From the NCBI GenBank assembly GCA_963790525.1, contig CAWBOV010000002.1, positions 1-64,000 on the forward strand: DNA of 64,000 nt, written 5' to 3'. Numbering within the stretch: position 1 is the stretch's first letter; each line of letters begins with the position of its first letter. Position numbers and translations under genes: made by a program. The DNA is from CAWBOV01 sp963790525 (GTDB lineage: Bacteria > Actinomycetota > Actinomycetes > Mycobacteriales > Jatrophihabitantaceae). Positions 27,547-37,117 of this stretch are shown piece after piece. Below the pieces are notes generated by a model that was not told where the DNA came from, searched no databases, and worked only from the letters and a program-made list of their open reading frames with translations.

Positions 27547-28873
27547 CTACCCGACGCGCTGCGACAGGACGCCCACCGGGTCCTGCGAAGCGCGCTCCAG
27601 CGCCCGGGCGACCGCGGCCGCGTCGAACGTCGAGTCGTGAAACGAGGCGGACAGATGCCACCCACCACCGACCTGGTTGATGAGCAGGCTGAGGGCCTGA
27701 GGCGACGCCGGCTCGACCCGGGCCCCGAAATGTCGATCCTCGGGTCCCGCGGCCCAGGTCAACCGCTCGATCGGCATCGGGCGACCGATCGAGTTGTAGG
27801 CCATCCACATCCGCGGCGACTCCGGAATCGCCGTCTCGGCCGTCGCGCGGAGCGGGGTGCGGGGCGACCGGCGGCCCCGCACGGCGTTCTTCGCGACGCC
27901 GGCGGTCATCCCGGCCAGCGGGCGGCCGGAGGCGAGGGCGTCGTTCATGGCGACACCGATCGCGTTGGGGTCGTCCGGGTCGGCGAAGCCGAGGTTGAGA
28001 CCACAGATGAAGTTCCCGTGGGTGGTCATCGAGCCCCGCGGGAGGTACCGGCGGGCGTCGAAGATCACCAGCGCGCGCGGGTCGAGGTCGAAGCCCTCCT
28101 GCAGCAGCGCCGCGCGGCCGACCGCGAAGACCGTCGCGCTCATCGACGCGTCCGGAGCGTGCCGGGAGCGCCAGGACACGAGTTCCCGGCGCGCGGCGTC
28201 GGTCCCGCGCACGTACTGGGCCACCGGCGACGGCGTCCACGGCCGGAGCGGGTCCGGAGACCGGCGGCGGGTCGGCGACGGCGCTGTCCCGGCTCCGGCT
28301 GCGCTCCTGGAGCAGGCCGCGCAGGCGGCTGCGGTCCGAGCCGAAGAACTCGCGGAGGGCCGTTCGCAGCGGCTGGGCGAAGACGGGCTCCGAGATCCAC
28401 TCCGGCGCGACCCCGGTCTCGGCCGACTTGAGCAGCCCGTGCACGACCTCGACCAGGAAGCGGGCATCGGACAGGCCGTGCTGCAGGCTCATGTAGAGGT
28501 ACTCGCCGGCGAGGATCAGCTTGATCGGGCCGTCCGGCGTGCCGCGCAGCCCCTCGGCCGTCAGCGCCGCGCCGAGGTCGTCGCCGGGCGCGTCCAGCTC
28601 GGTGACCATCGCCTCGCAGTGCTCGCGGATCGTGGCCCGGTCGTACGTCCAGCTCAGACCGTCGGAGCCGTAGCCGAGGCCCACCCGGTACTGCGGCCCC
28701 GCGCCGGCGATCCCGACGAGCGCGTCCACGATCCGCTCGCGGCTCGGCAGCACCAGCGGACCGACGATCACGGTCGACGTCGAGCCGAACCACATGCGGT
28801 CCATCGTTGTCATCGGCAGGCGTACGGCGGACGCACTCGTGCGTGCACGGGGCCGCGAGACGGTCATGCTCAT
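27547..28873 (-). CDS. Condensation/acyltransferase-fold protein with HxxxD motif (one frameshift)
   Basis: About 440 residues. SLQHGLSDARFLV carries the HxxxD motif of CoA-dependent acyltransferases and condensation domains; AYNSIGRPMPIE and LLINQVGGGWHLSASFHD fit the second half of the fold. Relatives acylate lipids or sugars (PapA-type), so acylation of the glycan is a reasonable inference. The frame changes near 28258; removing one base in TCCGGACCC restores SDPLRPWTPSPVAQYV. ATG 28873 overlaps the stop of the upstream gene as ATGA. Confidence 0.7.
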
Positions 28874-30597
28874 CCTGATCCCTCGTATCTGTAGATGGCG
28901 ACGGTGGCTGTCGCCGTCACCGTGGTCCAGTGGGTGCTGGCCGCCAGGAGTGCCTGCAGCCGGTCGATCGAGCCGTGGGGGAACAATCCGTAGTAGTCGC
29001 TGTAGACCTTCATCTGGGCGGTGACGATGAGGTACGTGGGCACGTGCGCCGAGGAGAGCAGGTCGTCCACCCTGGTCAGGTCCGCGGCGCTGTCGAAGGA
29101 CAGTCCCTGGATGCCCGGGTCCAGCACCAGCGGCTGGTCGTAGGAGCCGTTGGCCAGCGCGAAGGCCGCGTACTTGCCCGTCGGGCGTTCGGGGATGCCG
29201 GTCGTCACCGGGATGATCAGGGCCGGGGCGTTCACGGACGCCATCAGCGACTGCACCGCCGCGAGCGAGTCGGGCCGCACCAGGTTGGTGAACCATCCGC
29301 CGTAGTAGCCCTGCAGGCTGGTGACGGCGACGACCACGACAATCGCCCCGGTCACGACGCGGCGCACGCGGGCGCGCGGGCCACCGCCGCGCCGGGTCAG
29401 CCCGTCGACCAGCGCCGGTGCGACGAGAAGCGCGCAGCCCGGGATCGAGTACAGGAAGACGCGGAAGATCGCCTCGCCGCCGTAGCTGTTCCCGCCGAGG
29501 AGTACGAACGACGAGAACGCCAGGACGACGGGGATCCAGACCGGCTCGTGACGCAGCCGGCGCCGCACCGCGATCACCGCGGCGGACAGCCACAGCGCCA
29601 GCGGCGGGATCTTGTCGGCCATCGCGGAGAACGAGCGCCCCGCGTTGCCGGCCGTCGGGACGTTGCTCTTGGCGTTGGCCAGCGGGTCGAACCCGGAGAG
29701 CAGACCGTACTTCTGGATCTCGCCCAGCCTGGGCGTCACGTAGGCCAGGATGATCGCGACGAAGACGAACCCGATCCAGCGCGGCCTGATCCGCCCGGTC
29801 ACGCCCAGCACGACGGCGATCCCCGCGATCCAGAACGGGGTCAGCTGGTGGGTCACCGTCAGCGCCGCGAAGATCGGCACGGAGATCCATACCGCCGCCC
29901 GGGAGGTGTCGGCGCGCAGCAGCAGGATCACGATCGCCAGCCCGAGGAGGTAGGCGATCGCCTGCGGTGAGAAGTAGTCCTGCCCGACCCAGTTCGTCGC
30001 CTCGGCGATGAACGCGGCGGTGAGCGCGACCCGGCGGGACTGGCCCATCGCGCGGCTCAGCGCCACGACTGCGAGCACGATCAGCAGGTGTACGCCGACG
30101 GCGAAGACGTGGGCCAGCGTCACCGGGTTCAGCCCCGTGAGTTTGTCGAACCACGCGGTGGCCGTGAAGGCGCCGGGCCACTCGTCGTAGATGTCCACCC
30201 TCGGCAGCGTGCCGCCGCCCTGGATGCTCTCGACGACGCCGATGTGCTTGTACGTCCAGGTGTAGATGGGGATCGACGTGATCAGGGTGACCGTCGCGCG
30301 GCCGATCGCGATGAGGGCGAGCAGCGCCAGGACGCCGTCGCGCAGGCTGTCCCGGCGGATCGCCCAGCAGAACGCCACGACCACCGCGACAACGCACGGC
30401 GCGAGCGTCCACGGCGCGCTGAACAACAAGCCGTAGTCGGTGTTCTTCGCCCGCGACAGCGCAGGGAGCGACACGGCCCAGACGAGCAGTGCGGCCGCGA
30501 TCAGCACGCGTGGGCCGGTGAGCCAGGACCAGCGCCCCCGCGACGAGTCCGGGTCGGGCGGCAGATCGAGCTCCTCACGGACGAGGACAACGGTCAT
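28870..30597 (-). CDS. Polytopic membrane protein of the glycan operon (GT-C or polymerase-like)
   Basis: 575 residues with about 11-12 membrane segments and a C-terminal outer domain of about 130 residues. There is no recognised motif, although the first large outer loop has DIYDEWPGAFTATAWFDKL and later EATNWVGQDYFSPQA, aromatic and acidic loops like those of GT-C glycosyltransferases or Wzy polymerases. It overlaps both neighbours by ATGA. A role in polymerising or transferring the glycan is inferred from position and topology. Confidence 0.7.
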   Translation of the reverse strand: MTVVLVREELDLPPDPDSSRGRWSWLTGPRVLIAAALLVWAVSLPALSRAKNTDYGLLFSAPWTLAPCVVAVVVAFCWAIRRDSLRDGVLALLALIAIGRATVTLITSIPIYTWTYKHIGVVESIQGGGTLPRVDIYDEWPGAFTATAWFDKLTGLNPVTLAHVFAVGVHLLIVLAVVALSRAMGQSRRVALTAAFIAEATNWVGQDYFSPQAIAYLLGLAIVILLLRADTSRAAVWISVPIFAALTVTHQLTPFWIAGIAVVLGVTGRIRPRWIGFVFVAIILAYVTPRLGEIQKYGLLSGFDPLANAKSNVPTAGNAGRSFSAMADKIPPLALWLSAAVIAVRRRLRHEPVWIPVVLAFSSFVLLGGNSYGGEAIFRVFLYSIPGCALLVAPALVDGLTRRGGGPRARVRRVVTGAIVVVVAVTSLQGYYGGWFTNLVRPDSLAAVQSLMASVNAPALIIPVTTGIPERPTGKYAAFALANGSYDQPLVLDPGIQGLSFDSAADLTRVDDLLSSAHVPTYLIVTAQMKVYSDYYGLFPHGSIDRLQALLAASTHWTTVTATATVAIYRYEGSG

Positions 30598-31001
30598 GAG
30601 CTGTGCACCGCGGTCGGAGCCGGGACACTGCGTCGTGCCAGTACCGCCGAGATCAGGCAGGCGGCATCGAGCAGGACGAGCAGCGACAGCGGCGACCACC
30701 ATCCCGCCTGCAGCGCGGCGGTCGTCAGTCCGCAGATCGCGGCCAGGCCCAGGCACGGCATGACGATCCAGACCACGGTGCGCGGCAGGGTCGTCCAGGC
30801 CAGCACCGCCGAACCGGGGCCGACCAGCACGAACGCGCCGAGCAGGAGGGCCCGGACCGAGCCGGGCAGGACGCCGATCCCGCTGGCCGGCGCCGCGACG
30901 CCCACCAGGATCGTCACGTCCGCCAGCAGCGACCGCCGGTCCATGCCCGGCGGCTCGGACCAGGCGCGGTCCCAGCGCAGGCGCAGGGCGTCGGCGTTCA
31001 C
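30594..31001 (-). CDS. Small membrane protein of the glycan operon
   Basis: 135 residues, unrecognised, with about four hydrophobic helices after a 25-residue cytoplasmic start. The start GTG overlaps the stop of the GT2 gene by GTGA and its stop overlaps the next start by ATGA, so it is tightly coupled to the operon. It could be an accessory subunit of the large membrane protein that follows. Confidence 0.65.
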   Translation of the reverse strand: MNADALRLRWDRAWSEPPGMDRRSLLADVTILVGVAAPASGIGVLPGSVRALLLGAFVLVGPGSAVLAWTTLPRTVVWIVMPCLGLAAICGLTTAALQAGWWSPLSLLVLLDAACLISAVLARRSVPAPTAVHSS

Positions 31002-32311
31002 AGCGCACCGTCCAGTGCGGGTTCGGGCAGCGCCACCAGGGGTGCGAGCGGACGGGCGCGGGCGCCGAGGCGCCGCGCCTGCAGGTAGCGCCACGGGCCG
31101 CGTGCCACGGCGAGCAGTTCGATGCGTCCGAGGCCGGCCGCGAAGTCGGCGGGCAGCGCGAACCGTGCGTCCGCCGCTTCCGCTTCCGTTGTCGGCGCTG
31201 CCGTGCCGGTCCCCCGGCCGAGACCGACCAACCGGCGCAGGGCTCCCCCGCACCGGCGCAGCGCGAGCGGCGCCGCCTGCCGGCTGACGGCGACCTTGGC
31301 CAGCCACGCGCCGAGGCCGAGGCCGTAGCCGCGCGCCTGGATCCGCAGCGCCGCGAGATCGTCGCGGTGGCGGTGCCAGACGACGGCCGACGGCTCGACG
31401 ACGAGGGCGTGCCCGGCCAGCAGGACGCGGACGAACATGTCGATGTCCTCGCCGCCTCCGGTCGGCGTGCCGACGCCGAGCGCCTCGTCGAAGCCGCCGA
31501 GGTCGTGCACCGCCGAGCGCCGCAGGGCGAAGTTGGCGCCCGTGCCGTACGCGCCGACCTGGAACGGGAACAGCGCCAGATCGGGCTGGGGCTCGCGCAG
31601 CCGGAAGACGCGGGCGCGGGCCGAGTCGGCCCAGCTGACGCGCTGGTCGAAGTACGCCTGGGTCCGGCTGCGGAGTTCCCCGCTCGGGACCAGACCGCAG
31701 ACGCAGCCGGCATCGGCTGCACGGGCGAAGCCGGCGAGCAGGCCGTCCACCCACAGCGGATCGACCACCACGTCGTCGTCGGTGAAGGCCACGACGTCGC
31801 CGCGGGCGGCCAGCACGCCGGCGTTGCGGGCCCGCGCGAGCCCGGCCCGCGGCTCGGTCACCAGGCGCACGCGCGGCTCACCCAGCGCGTCGAGGTACTC
31901 GGCCGTCGCCGTCGTCGACGGGGCGTTGTCGACGACGACCACCTCGATGCACGGGTAGGCCAACGCGAGCACCGACGCAAGGGCGGCGCGCAGCTGGTCG
32001 GTGCGGTCGCGGGTGCAGATGACGACGCTCACGAGCGGCGCCTGCGTGACCTCGGGGAGCTCCTCGACGGCAGGCAAGGCGGCGACGGCCGCGGCGAGCT
32101 CCGCCACCGACACGGCACCGTCGACGATCTCGGCGCCGACGAACCCGCGGACCGCCCCACCGTGGCGGATCAGCAGCCGCGCGCGGCGATAGCCACCGGC
32201 ACCGTCGAGCGCGAGCACCGCGCCCGCGGCGGGGTCGGGGTCGGCGGCGGTGTCCTCGAGCTGGCCCACCCACTGCGCACCGTCCCAGTCCGGGGCCACC
32301 GGCGAGCTCAT
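30998..32311 (-). CDS. Glycosyltransferase family 2 with N-terminal extension
   Basis: 437 residues. An N-terminal domain of about 95 residues (GAVRGFVGAEIVDG) precedes the GT2 catalytic core: VSVVICTRDRTDQLRAAL binds the nucleotide, VVAFTDDDVVVDP is the DXD-type metal site, and EDIDMFVRVLLAG resembles the acceptor/catalytic ED region. A Trp/His motif (VVWHRHRDD) follows. ATG 32311 is chosen; GTG 32326 is possible and would overlap the flippase stop. Confidence 0.88.
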   Translation of the reverse strand: MSSPVAPDWDGAQWVGQLEDTAADPDPAAGAVLALDGAGGYRRARLLIRHGGAVRGFVGAEIVDGAVSVAELAAAVAALPAVEELPEVTQAPLVSVVICTRDRTDQLRAALASVLALAYPCIEVVVVDNAPSTTATAEYLDALGEPRVRLVTEPRAGLARARNAGVLAARGDVVAFTDDDVVVDPLWVDGLLAGFARAADAGCVCGLVPSGELRSRTQAYFDQRVSWADSARARVFRLREPQPDLALFPFQVGAYGTGANFALRRSAVHDLGGFDEALGVGTPTGGGEDIDMFVRVLLAGHALVVEPSAVVWHRHRDDLAALRIQARGYGLGLGAWLAKVAVSRQAAPLALRRCGGALRRLVGLGRGTGTAAPTTEAEAADARFALPADFAAGLGRIELLAVARGPWRYLQARRLGARARPLAPLVALPEPALDGAL

Positions 32312-32319
32312 CGGCCGCG

Positions 32320-33621
32320 TCAGCACGACGTCCACCGCTGCGCCCGGATCATGCCGGCGGCGCCGACGAGGCTGAAGGCGCACGTGCCGACCGTCATGCC
32401 GACGGCGGCGCCGAGCGCTCCGCCCAGGGCCGCGCCGACCGCGACGAGCGGGACGAGCACGGCGGCGCAGGCGATGTTGCTGACGAGCAGCAGCGACGTG
32501 CGGTGCATCGCACGCATCAGCGCCGTCCAGATCTCGAACGTGGTCCGCAGCAGCGAGCCCAGGCCCAGGACGGCGATCACGGCCACGCCGTTGCGGTGGA
32601 CGTAGGTGGTCCCGAACAGCCGCAGCATGAGCGGCGACGCGGCGACGAGGATCAGGAGCGCGGCCGAGACGAGCACCACCACCCTGCGCAGCACGCCCAT
32701 CGCGATCCGGGCGGCGGTGGGGCGGTCGGCTGCGACATTGGTCGTCAGCGAGACCCCGATGCCCGCGGTGACCAGGTCGAGGCCGTTGCTCAGCTGCAGG
32801 CACAGCGAGAACACCGCGCCGCTGACCGGCCCGGCGATGACCGTCACCAGGAACGGCAGGGCCATCAGCAGCGCGAGGCTCAGCGCCGAGCCGGCTCCGT
32901 CGCGCAGCACGAACAGCGTGAAGGGGCGTCGGTTGGCCCGCATCCAGCTCGCGCCCGCCTCGTCGTCGTCGGAGGCGCGCGAGTCGTCGGCGCGGGCGAG
33001 TCGCGGCACCACGACTCCCGAGACGACGGCGACCGCGACCGCGGCGGGAAGGACGGTGGCCAGCACGGCCGCGTGCCCCACCGACAGCGCGAGGACGGGC
33101 AGCAGGGCGAGCTTGCTCAGGTTCACCGGCAGGTTCTCGGCCAGCAGCCACCGTGCCCGGCCGGTGGCGGTGAGCACCGGATCCTGGACGACGAACAGCG
33201 ACCACACGATCGTCGCGGCCGCGACCTCGGTGATCACGAGCCACCGGCTGCCGAGGGACGGCAACGCCAGCGCGACGAGCACGCCCGCGACGAGCCCGGT
33301 GACCGCGGAGGCCGCGCCGACCACGGCGTAGCCGGTGCGGATCAGGCGGGCCCTGCCGTGGCCGCTGACCGGGATCATGGCGATGAAGGCGTTGGCGACC
33401 CCCGTCGCGGCGGCGGTGGCGGCAGCCGTGATCACCGAGATGAGCGCGGTGTCGATGCCCAGACGCGCGGGCGGGATGGTGCGGGCCGCGAGGATCCAGA
33501 ACAGCACCCCGACCATCGCCGTGAACGCCGAGGTCGCGATCAGGAACAGCGAGTCGCTGGCGATCCGGCTGGGCGGCGCGTCCGGGGTGAGCCCGAGGTC
33601 GGTGTCGAGTGCGGTGCTCAT
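32320..33621 (-). CDS. Polysaccharide flippase-like membrane protein (MOP superfamily)
   Basis: 433 residues with about 12-14 helices. The arrangement and the start (SDSLFLIATSAFTAMVGVLFWILAA) resemble Wzx/RfbX exporters that move lipid-linked glycan across the membrane. It overlaps the GT4 gene by ATGA. Weak motif content is normal for this family, so the call rests on topology and the glycosyltransferase context. Confidence 0.75.
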   Translation of the reverse strand: MSTALDTDLGLTPDAPPSRIASDSLFLIATSAFTAMVGVLFWILAARTIPPARLGIDTALISVITAAATAAATGVANAFIAMIPVSGHGRARLIRTGYAVVGAASAVTGLVAGVLVALALPSLGSRWLVITEVAAATIVWSLFVVQDPVLTATGRARWLLAENLPVNLSKLALLPVLALSVGHAAVLATVLPAAVAVAVVSGVVVPRLARADDSRASDDDEAGASWMRANRRPFTLFVLRDGAGSALSLALLMALPFLVTVIAGPVSGAVFSLCLQLSNGLDLVTAGIGVSLTTNVAADRPTAARIAMGVLRRVVVLVSAALLILVAASPLMLRLFGTTYVHRNGVAVIAVLGLGSLLRTTFEIWTALMRAMHRTSLLLVSNIACAAVLVPLVAVGAALGGALGAAVGMTVGTCAFSLVGAAGMIRAQRWTSC

Positions 33622-34847
33622 GCCGATGCCACCGCGTCCCGGCGCGTCGGGCGCCCCGCGCGGGGGCGGGACGCCGACGTGACCGCACGCAGGATCTCCG
33701 CGGTGCGTTCGGCCTGCTGGTCGAGGGTGTGGGCGCCGAGGACGAGCCGCCGACCGGCCGCGCCCATCTCCTCGCGCACCGTGCTGTCGCCGGCCAGGCG
33801 GGTCACGGCTGCAGAGATGCCGGCGACGTCGTCGACGTCGACGAGCAGTCCGGTCACTCCGTCGGCCACTGCCTCCGGCACGCCGGCGACGGAGTAGGCC
33901 ACGACCGGGCGCCCGCACGACTGCGCTTCGAGCAGGCCGAGCGGCATGCCCTCGACGGTGCCGCAGTGGGCGACGATGTCGGCCGCCCGCAGGACGGCGG
34001 GGACGTCGGTGCGCTCGCCGGCGAACGTGACGCGATCCCCGAGCACGCGCCGCGCCTCGGCGGTGACGGTGGCGGCGTAGTCCGGGTAGGCGCTCGTGCT
34101 GCCGACCACGGCCAGGCGCACGCGGGTGTCGGGGCTCAGCGCGATGGCCCGGACGAGATCGTCGATGCGCTTGACCGGGTCCAGGCGGGTGAGGGCGACG
34201 ACGAGGACGTCGCCGGGACCGGCACCGAGGCCGGCGCGGACGGCGGGATCGGCGGGGCCCGGGGTGAGGACACCCGCGTCGACACCGTTGACCACGGTGC
34301 GGACGCGGGCCCGCGCGGTGCCGGGAACACCGTCGGCGACGGCCCGGCTCACGGCGAGCGCCGACGCGGACAGGGCGACCGCCAGCGAGCGCAGCCGGGT
34401 CCCGATGCCGGGCACGGCCTCCTCGTGCAGCGTGAGCACGACCGGGACGCCGCAGAGCCGGCCGGCCAGGGCGGCGTCGAGGTGGATCCAGTGCGAGTTG
34501 GCGAGGATGGCATCGGCATCCACCCGCCGTGCCACGCGGGCGATCGAGGCGGCGACGCGCGGGATGGAGCCGGCCGCGGCGAGCGCGCGGGTGACGCTGA
34601 CGGGACCGGTGTCACCGTCGCGGCGGATGGTCCGGGCCGTCGGCAGCGCGAGGTCCACCCGTGCCGGCCCGGCGGCCGACCACGCCTGCGCGAGCGCCAG
34701 CTGGGGAGGTCCGGCGAGGACGAGGTCGATGCCCCGGTCGCGCAGCAACGGCGCCAGGCGCAGCAGGTAGCGCTGGGCGCCCCACAGCCCGTGACCCTGG
34801 TCGAGGACGAGGACGCGCAGGCGCGCTGAGGGCGGGGTGGGCGTCAC
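33618..34847 (-). CDS. Glycosyltransferase family 4
   Basis: 409 residues with two Rossmann-like halves. The N-terminal half begins with LVLDQGHGLWGAQRYLLRL (glycine-rich acceptor site). The C-terminal half has ALTRLDPVKRIDDLVRA and EGMPLGLLEAQSCGRPVVAY, the EX7E donor-binding motif typical of GT4. It is retaining and cytoplasmic. Its GTG overlaps the preceding GT2 stop by GTGA. Confidence 0.9.
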   Translation of the reverse strand: MTPTPPSARLRVLVLDQGHGLWGAQRYLLRLAPLLRDRGIDLVLAGPPQLALAQAWSAAGPARVDLALPTARTIRRDGDTGPVSVTRALAAAGSIPRVAASIARVARRVDADAILANSHWIHLDAALAGRLCGVPVVLTLHEEAVPGIGTRLRSLAVALSASALAVSRAVADGVPGTARARVRTVVNGVDAGVLTPGPADPAVRAGLGAGPGDVLVVALTRLDPVKRIDDLVRAIALSPDTRVRLAVVGSTSAYPDYAATVTAEARRVLGDRVTFAGERTDVPAVLRAADIVAHCGTVEGMPLGLLEAQSCGRPVVAYSVAGVPEAVADGVTGLLVDVDDVAGISAAVTRLAGDSTVREEMGAAGRRLVLGAHTLDQQAERTAEILRAVTSASRPRAGRPTRRDAVASA

Positions 34848-35845
34848 GCCGCACCACGCACGTCGGAGTCGACCACGACCAGGTCCGCCACCGTGTGCGG
34901 CGGGGTGGGCGAGGTCGGGTCGGCGCGGCGCAGCGAGCCACGCAGGTAACCGGCCGCGGCGGCGCCCACCGAGATCACGATGGCGAGCGCGGCGGACGGG
35001 TGGCCGGCGGCCAGCTCGCGGAGCGCACCGCGGGGCAGCACGCGCGTGGTGTAGGCCCGCTCGCTCGACAGCGCGTCGCCCCGCCCCACGGTGCGGGAGA
35101 TCGCTGCCTTCGACAGGCCTTCGGCGTAGCTGCGGCGGACGAGGTAGGCCCAGCGCTCCCGGTCGGGCGAGACGCGGTGGTCGACGACCGACGCCGGGTT
35201 GAGCAGTATCCGCCAGGACGGGTCGAGCTGGCGGACGCGGATGCAGAGCTCGGTCTCCTCGCAGCCGAGCGGCAGGCTGCCCACCCGGCCGACGTCGGTG
35301 TTGAATCCGCCGACGCCGACGAGCGCCGAGCGGCGGAAGGACATCGAGCACCCGATCACGTTGCGCACGTCGGCGAGCTCGGTCGGCAGTCCGCGGTAGG
35401 ACGAGCCGACGATCCACCACAGCTCCGGCGGCAGCATCGACGGGCGGGACGGGCCCGTCCAGGCGGGGTGGGACCAGCCGCCGACAGCGGCGACCGAGGA
35501 GTCGGCGTACGGCTCGACCAGCCCGGCCAGCCAGCCGTCGCGGCCCGCGGCGTCGTCGTCGAGGAAGGCGATGACGTCGGATCCGGTGGCCTCGATCCCG
35601 GTGTTGCGCGCACCGGACAGCCCGCGCCGGTGCCGGTTGGCCATGACCGTCAGCCAGGGCCAGCGGCGCTGGGCGCGCGCCAGCAGGTCGGCGTTGTGGT
35701 CGATGACGAGGATCATCTCGTCAGCGGGATGGGCCTGTGCCTCGACGGACTCGACGGCCCTGACGATGTCGTTCCAGCGCCGGCTGGTGTAGGCGCAGAT
35801 GACGACGGCGACGCTCGGGAACGATGCGGGTGCTGCCGAGGTCAT
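34844..35845 (-). CDS. Glycosyltransferase family 2
   Basis: 333 residues. VAVVICAYTSRRWNDIVRAV is the nucleotide site, DVIAFLDDDAAGRDGW the metal site, GCSMSFRRSALVGVGGFN the acceptor loop, and EETELCIRVRQ the catalytic region; the order is that of rhamnosyl/mannosyl transferases. A hydrophobic stretch near the C-terminus could bind the membrane. It overlaps its neighbours on both sides by ATGA/GTGA. Confidence 0.9.
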   Translation of the reverse strand: MTSAAPASFPSVAVVICAYTSRRWNDIVRAVESVEAQAHPADEMILVIDHNADLLARAQRRWPWLTVMANRHRRGLSGARNTGIEATGSDVIAFLDDDAAGRDGWLAGLVEPYADSSVAAVGGWSHPAWTGPSRPSMLPPELWWIVGSSYRGLPTELADVRNVIGCSMSFRRSALVGVGGFNTDVGRVGSLPLGCEETELCIRVRQLDPSWRILLNPASVVDHRVSPDRERWAYLVRRSYAEGLSKAAISRTVGRGDALSSERAYTTRVLPRGALRELAAGHPSAALAIVISVGAAAAGYLRGSLRRADPTSPTPPHTVADLVVVDSDVRGAA

Positions 35846-36663
35846 ACGGCTTCCTCGACGACGCCGAGGCCGACCTCGACCCAGGCGGGCGATTCGACGG
35901 AGACGGGCAGGCGCGTCGTGCGGGCCGCGGCACGGGCCCGGCGGCGCTCCACCCACAGTGTCCGAAGCACGCGCAGGCCGTCGGACACCGCGTTGAGGTT
36001 GCTCTCCCCGAAGATTCGCAGCTTCTCGACGCTGGGAACCTCGGCGATCGCGAGTCCCGCCGCCGAGATGCGGCAGTTGAGAAGGGTCTCCACCTCGAAG
36101 CCGTCACCCCACAGCATTCCGGTCGTGTCGGTCGCGACCAGCGCGCTGCTCGGCAATTCTAGAATCGGCAGGATATCCGCCCAGAATGCGTTGTAGCCGT
36201 AGCAGAGATCGGTGAACGACGTTCCGAAGATGTGGTTGGCGATGCCGTTCAAGGCGGCATTCCCGGCACGCCGGATCGGCGTGATGTCGTGGCTTCCGCC
36301 ACCGGCGCAGAACCTGCTGCCCTTGGCGAAGTCCGCGCCGGCGACCAGCGCCGCGACGAACCGGTCGATCTCCGCCGCGTCGGCGGAGCCGTCGGCGTCG
36401 AACATCACCACGATGTCGCCGGTGACCCGCTCGAAACCGCAGGCGAGCGCATTTCCCTTACCACGTCGGGTCTGCTGCACCACGATGATCTCCGGCATCA
36501 CGGCCACGGCCGCGGCGATCGTGTCATCCACGGAGTGGCCATCGACGAGGATCACCTCGTGGACGCGCGGAAGGAGAGGCAGGATGCGTTCAAGGTTGCG
36601 CGCCTCGTTCCGGGCCGGAATCACGATCGAGATTGTGGGCATGGCGGATCGAGTCTGCTGCAT
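35842..36663 (-). CDS. Glycosyltransferase family 2 (polyprenyl-phosphate sugar synthase-like), first gene of the glycan operon
   Basis: 273 residues. ISIVIPARNEARNLERIL, VDGHSVDDT, RGKGNALACGF and VMFDADGSADAAEI are close to dolichol/polyprenyl-phosphate mannosyl- or glucosyltransferases, which charge a lipid carrier with a sugar. GGGGGA lies about nine bases before ATG 36663. It heads an operon of nine genes that ends with GH16. The 5' region is unusually AT-rich for this genome. Confidence 0.88.
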   Translation of the reverse strand: MQQTRSAMPTISIVIPARNEARNLERILPLLPRVHEVILVDGHSVDDTIAAAVAVMPEIIVVQQTRRGKGNALACGFERVTGDIVVMFDADGSADAAEIDRFVAALVAGADFAKGSRFCAGGGSHDITPIRRAGNAALNGIANHIFGTSFTDLCYGYNAFWADILPILELPSSALVATDTTGMLWGDGFEVETLLNCRISAAGLAIAEVPSVEKLRIFGESNLNAVSDGLRVLRTLWVERRRARAAARTTRLPVSVESPAWVEVGLGVVEEAV

Positions 36664-36852
36664 AATTAATTCCCCCGAATTAAGTACTGATTGAATGCTG
36701 TGCGATTGTCGAGAAGGCGCAGGTAGGGCCGCCCGAATCTGTGTGGTGCCCCTCAGCACCGCACAATACCGATCCTAGGAAACAATCATTTCGGCGAGGT
36801 GTCGGCGAAGCGAATCCTTGGGGTCACCGCGAGCAGGACGCCGGCAGCCAAT

Positions 36853-36881
36853 TTGACAGTCAAGAAACCGTGCGATACAAC
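36853..36881 (+). promoter_or_regulatory. Strong sigma-70-type promoter
   Basis: TTGACA at 36853-36858, a 17-base spacer and TACAAC at 36876-36881. The predicted start near 36888 coincides with the left arm of the inverted repeat, leaving a leader of about 200 nt before the next gene. Confidence 0.6.
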
Positions 36882-36886
36882 CCGCT

Positions 36887-36918
36887 TACTCCATCATTCC
36901 TACCAACATGATGGAGTA
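36887..36918. promoter_or_regulatory. 11-bp perfect inverted repeat at the predicted transcription start
   Basis: TACTCCATCAT (36887-36897) and ATGATGGAGTA (36908-36918) pair perfectly around a ten-base loop. At this position it could be an operator that blocks the promoter just upstream, or a 5' hairpin in the leader. No T-run follows, so it is not a standard terminator. Confidence 0.6.
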
Positions 36919-37117
36919 TTGGACACCGACCGGAGGTCGACACCGGTCGCACCCTGCGCCCGGCGGCGGCACCGGGCAGGCGTGGACGGCGCCGGAGCGC
37001 CCTGCTGTAGGTTGGCGGCAATCGCAATGAACACGGGCCGTCCGGCTGTCCCGCGGTCCCCCTTCGAGTCATGCTGTGGAGGTCGTGAGGAGGGTGGCGA
37101 TTGAACCCGAGGCGGAG

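Larger units (their letters stand above)
36664..37093. promoter_or_regulatory. AT-rich divergent intergenic region between the glycan operon and 37118
   Basis: 430 bp with clearly lower GC than its surroundings, at least in 36660-36920. On the minus strand a hairpin with GGTGC/GCACC arms lies at about 36745-36765 in the leader of the glycan operon. On the plus strand it holds a promoter (36853-36881) and an 11-bp inverted repeat (36887-36918). The remainder up to 37093 has ordinary GC and I see no gene there, apart from a doubtful 41-codon frame from 36908. Confidence 0.6.

Noticed and set aside
27254..30412. 1052-codon minus-strand frame over the acyltransferase and membrane-protein genes
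   Set aside because: It is an out-of-frame shadow: it has no motifs and contradicts the membrane helices and ATGA overlaps of the real genes.
36908..37033. 41-codon ORF in the leader before 37094
   Set aside because: No ribosome site, low-complexity content and no recognisable motif; its ATG lies in the right arm of the inverted repeat.
36664..37093. Border of a mobile element or genomic island
   Set aside because: GC is low, but no transposase, integrase, direct repeat or tRNA is visible, and genes on both sides have normal codon use.
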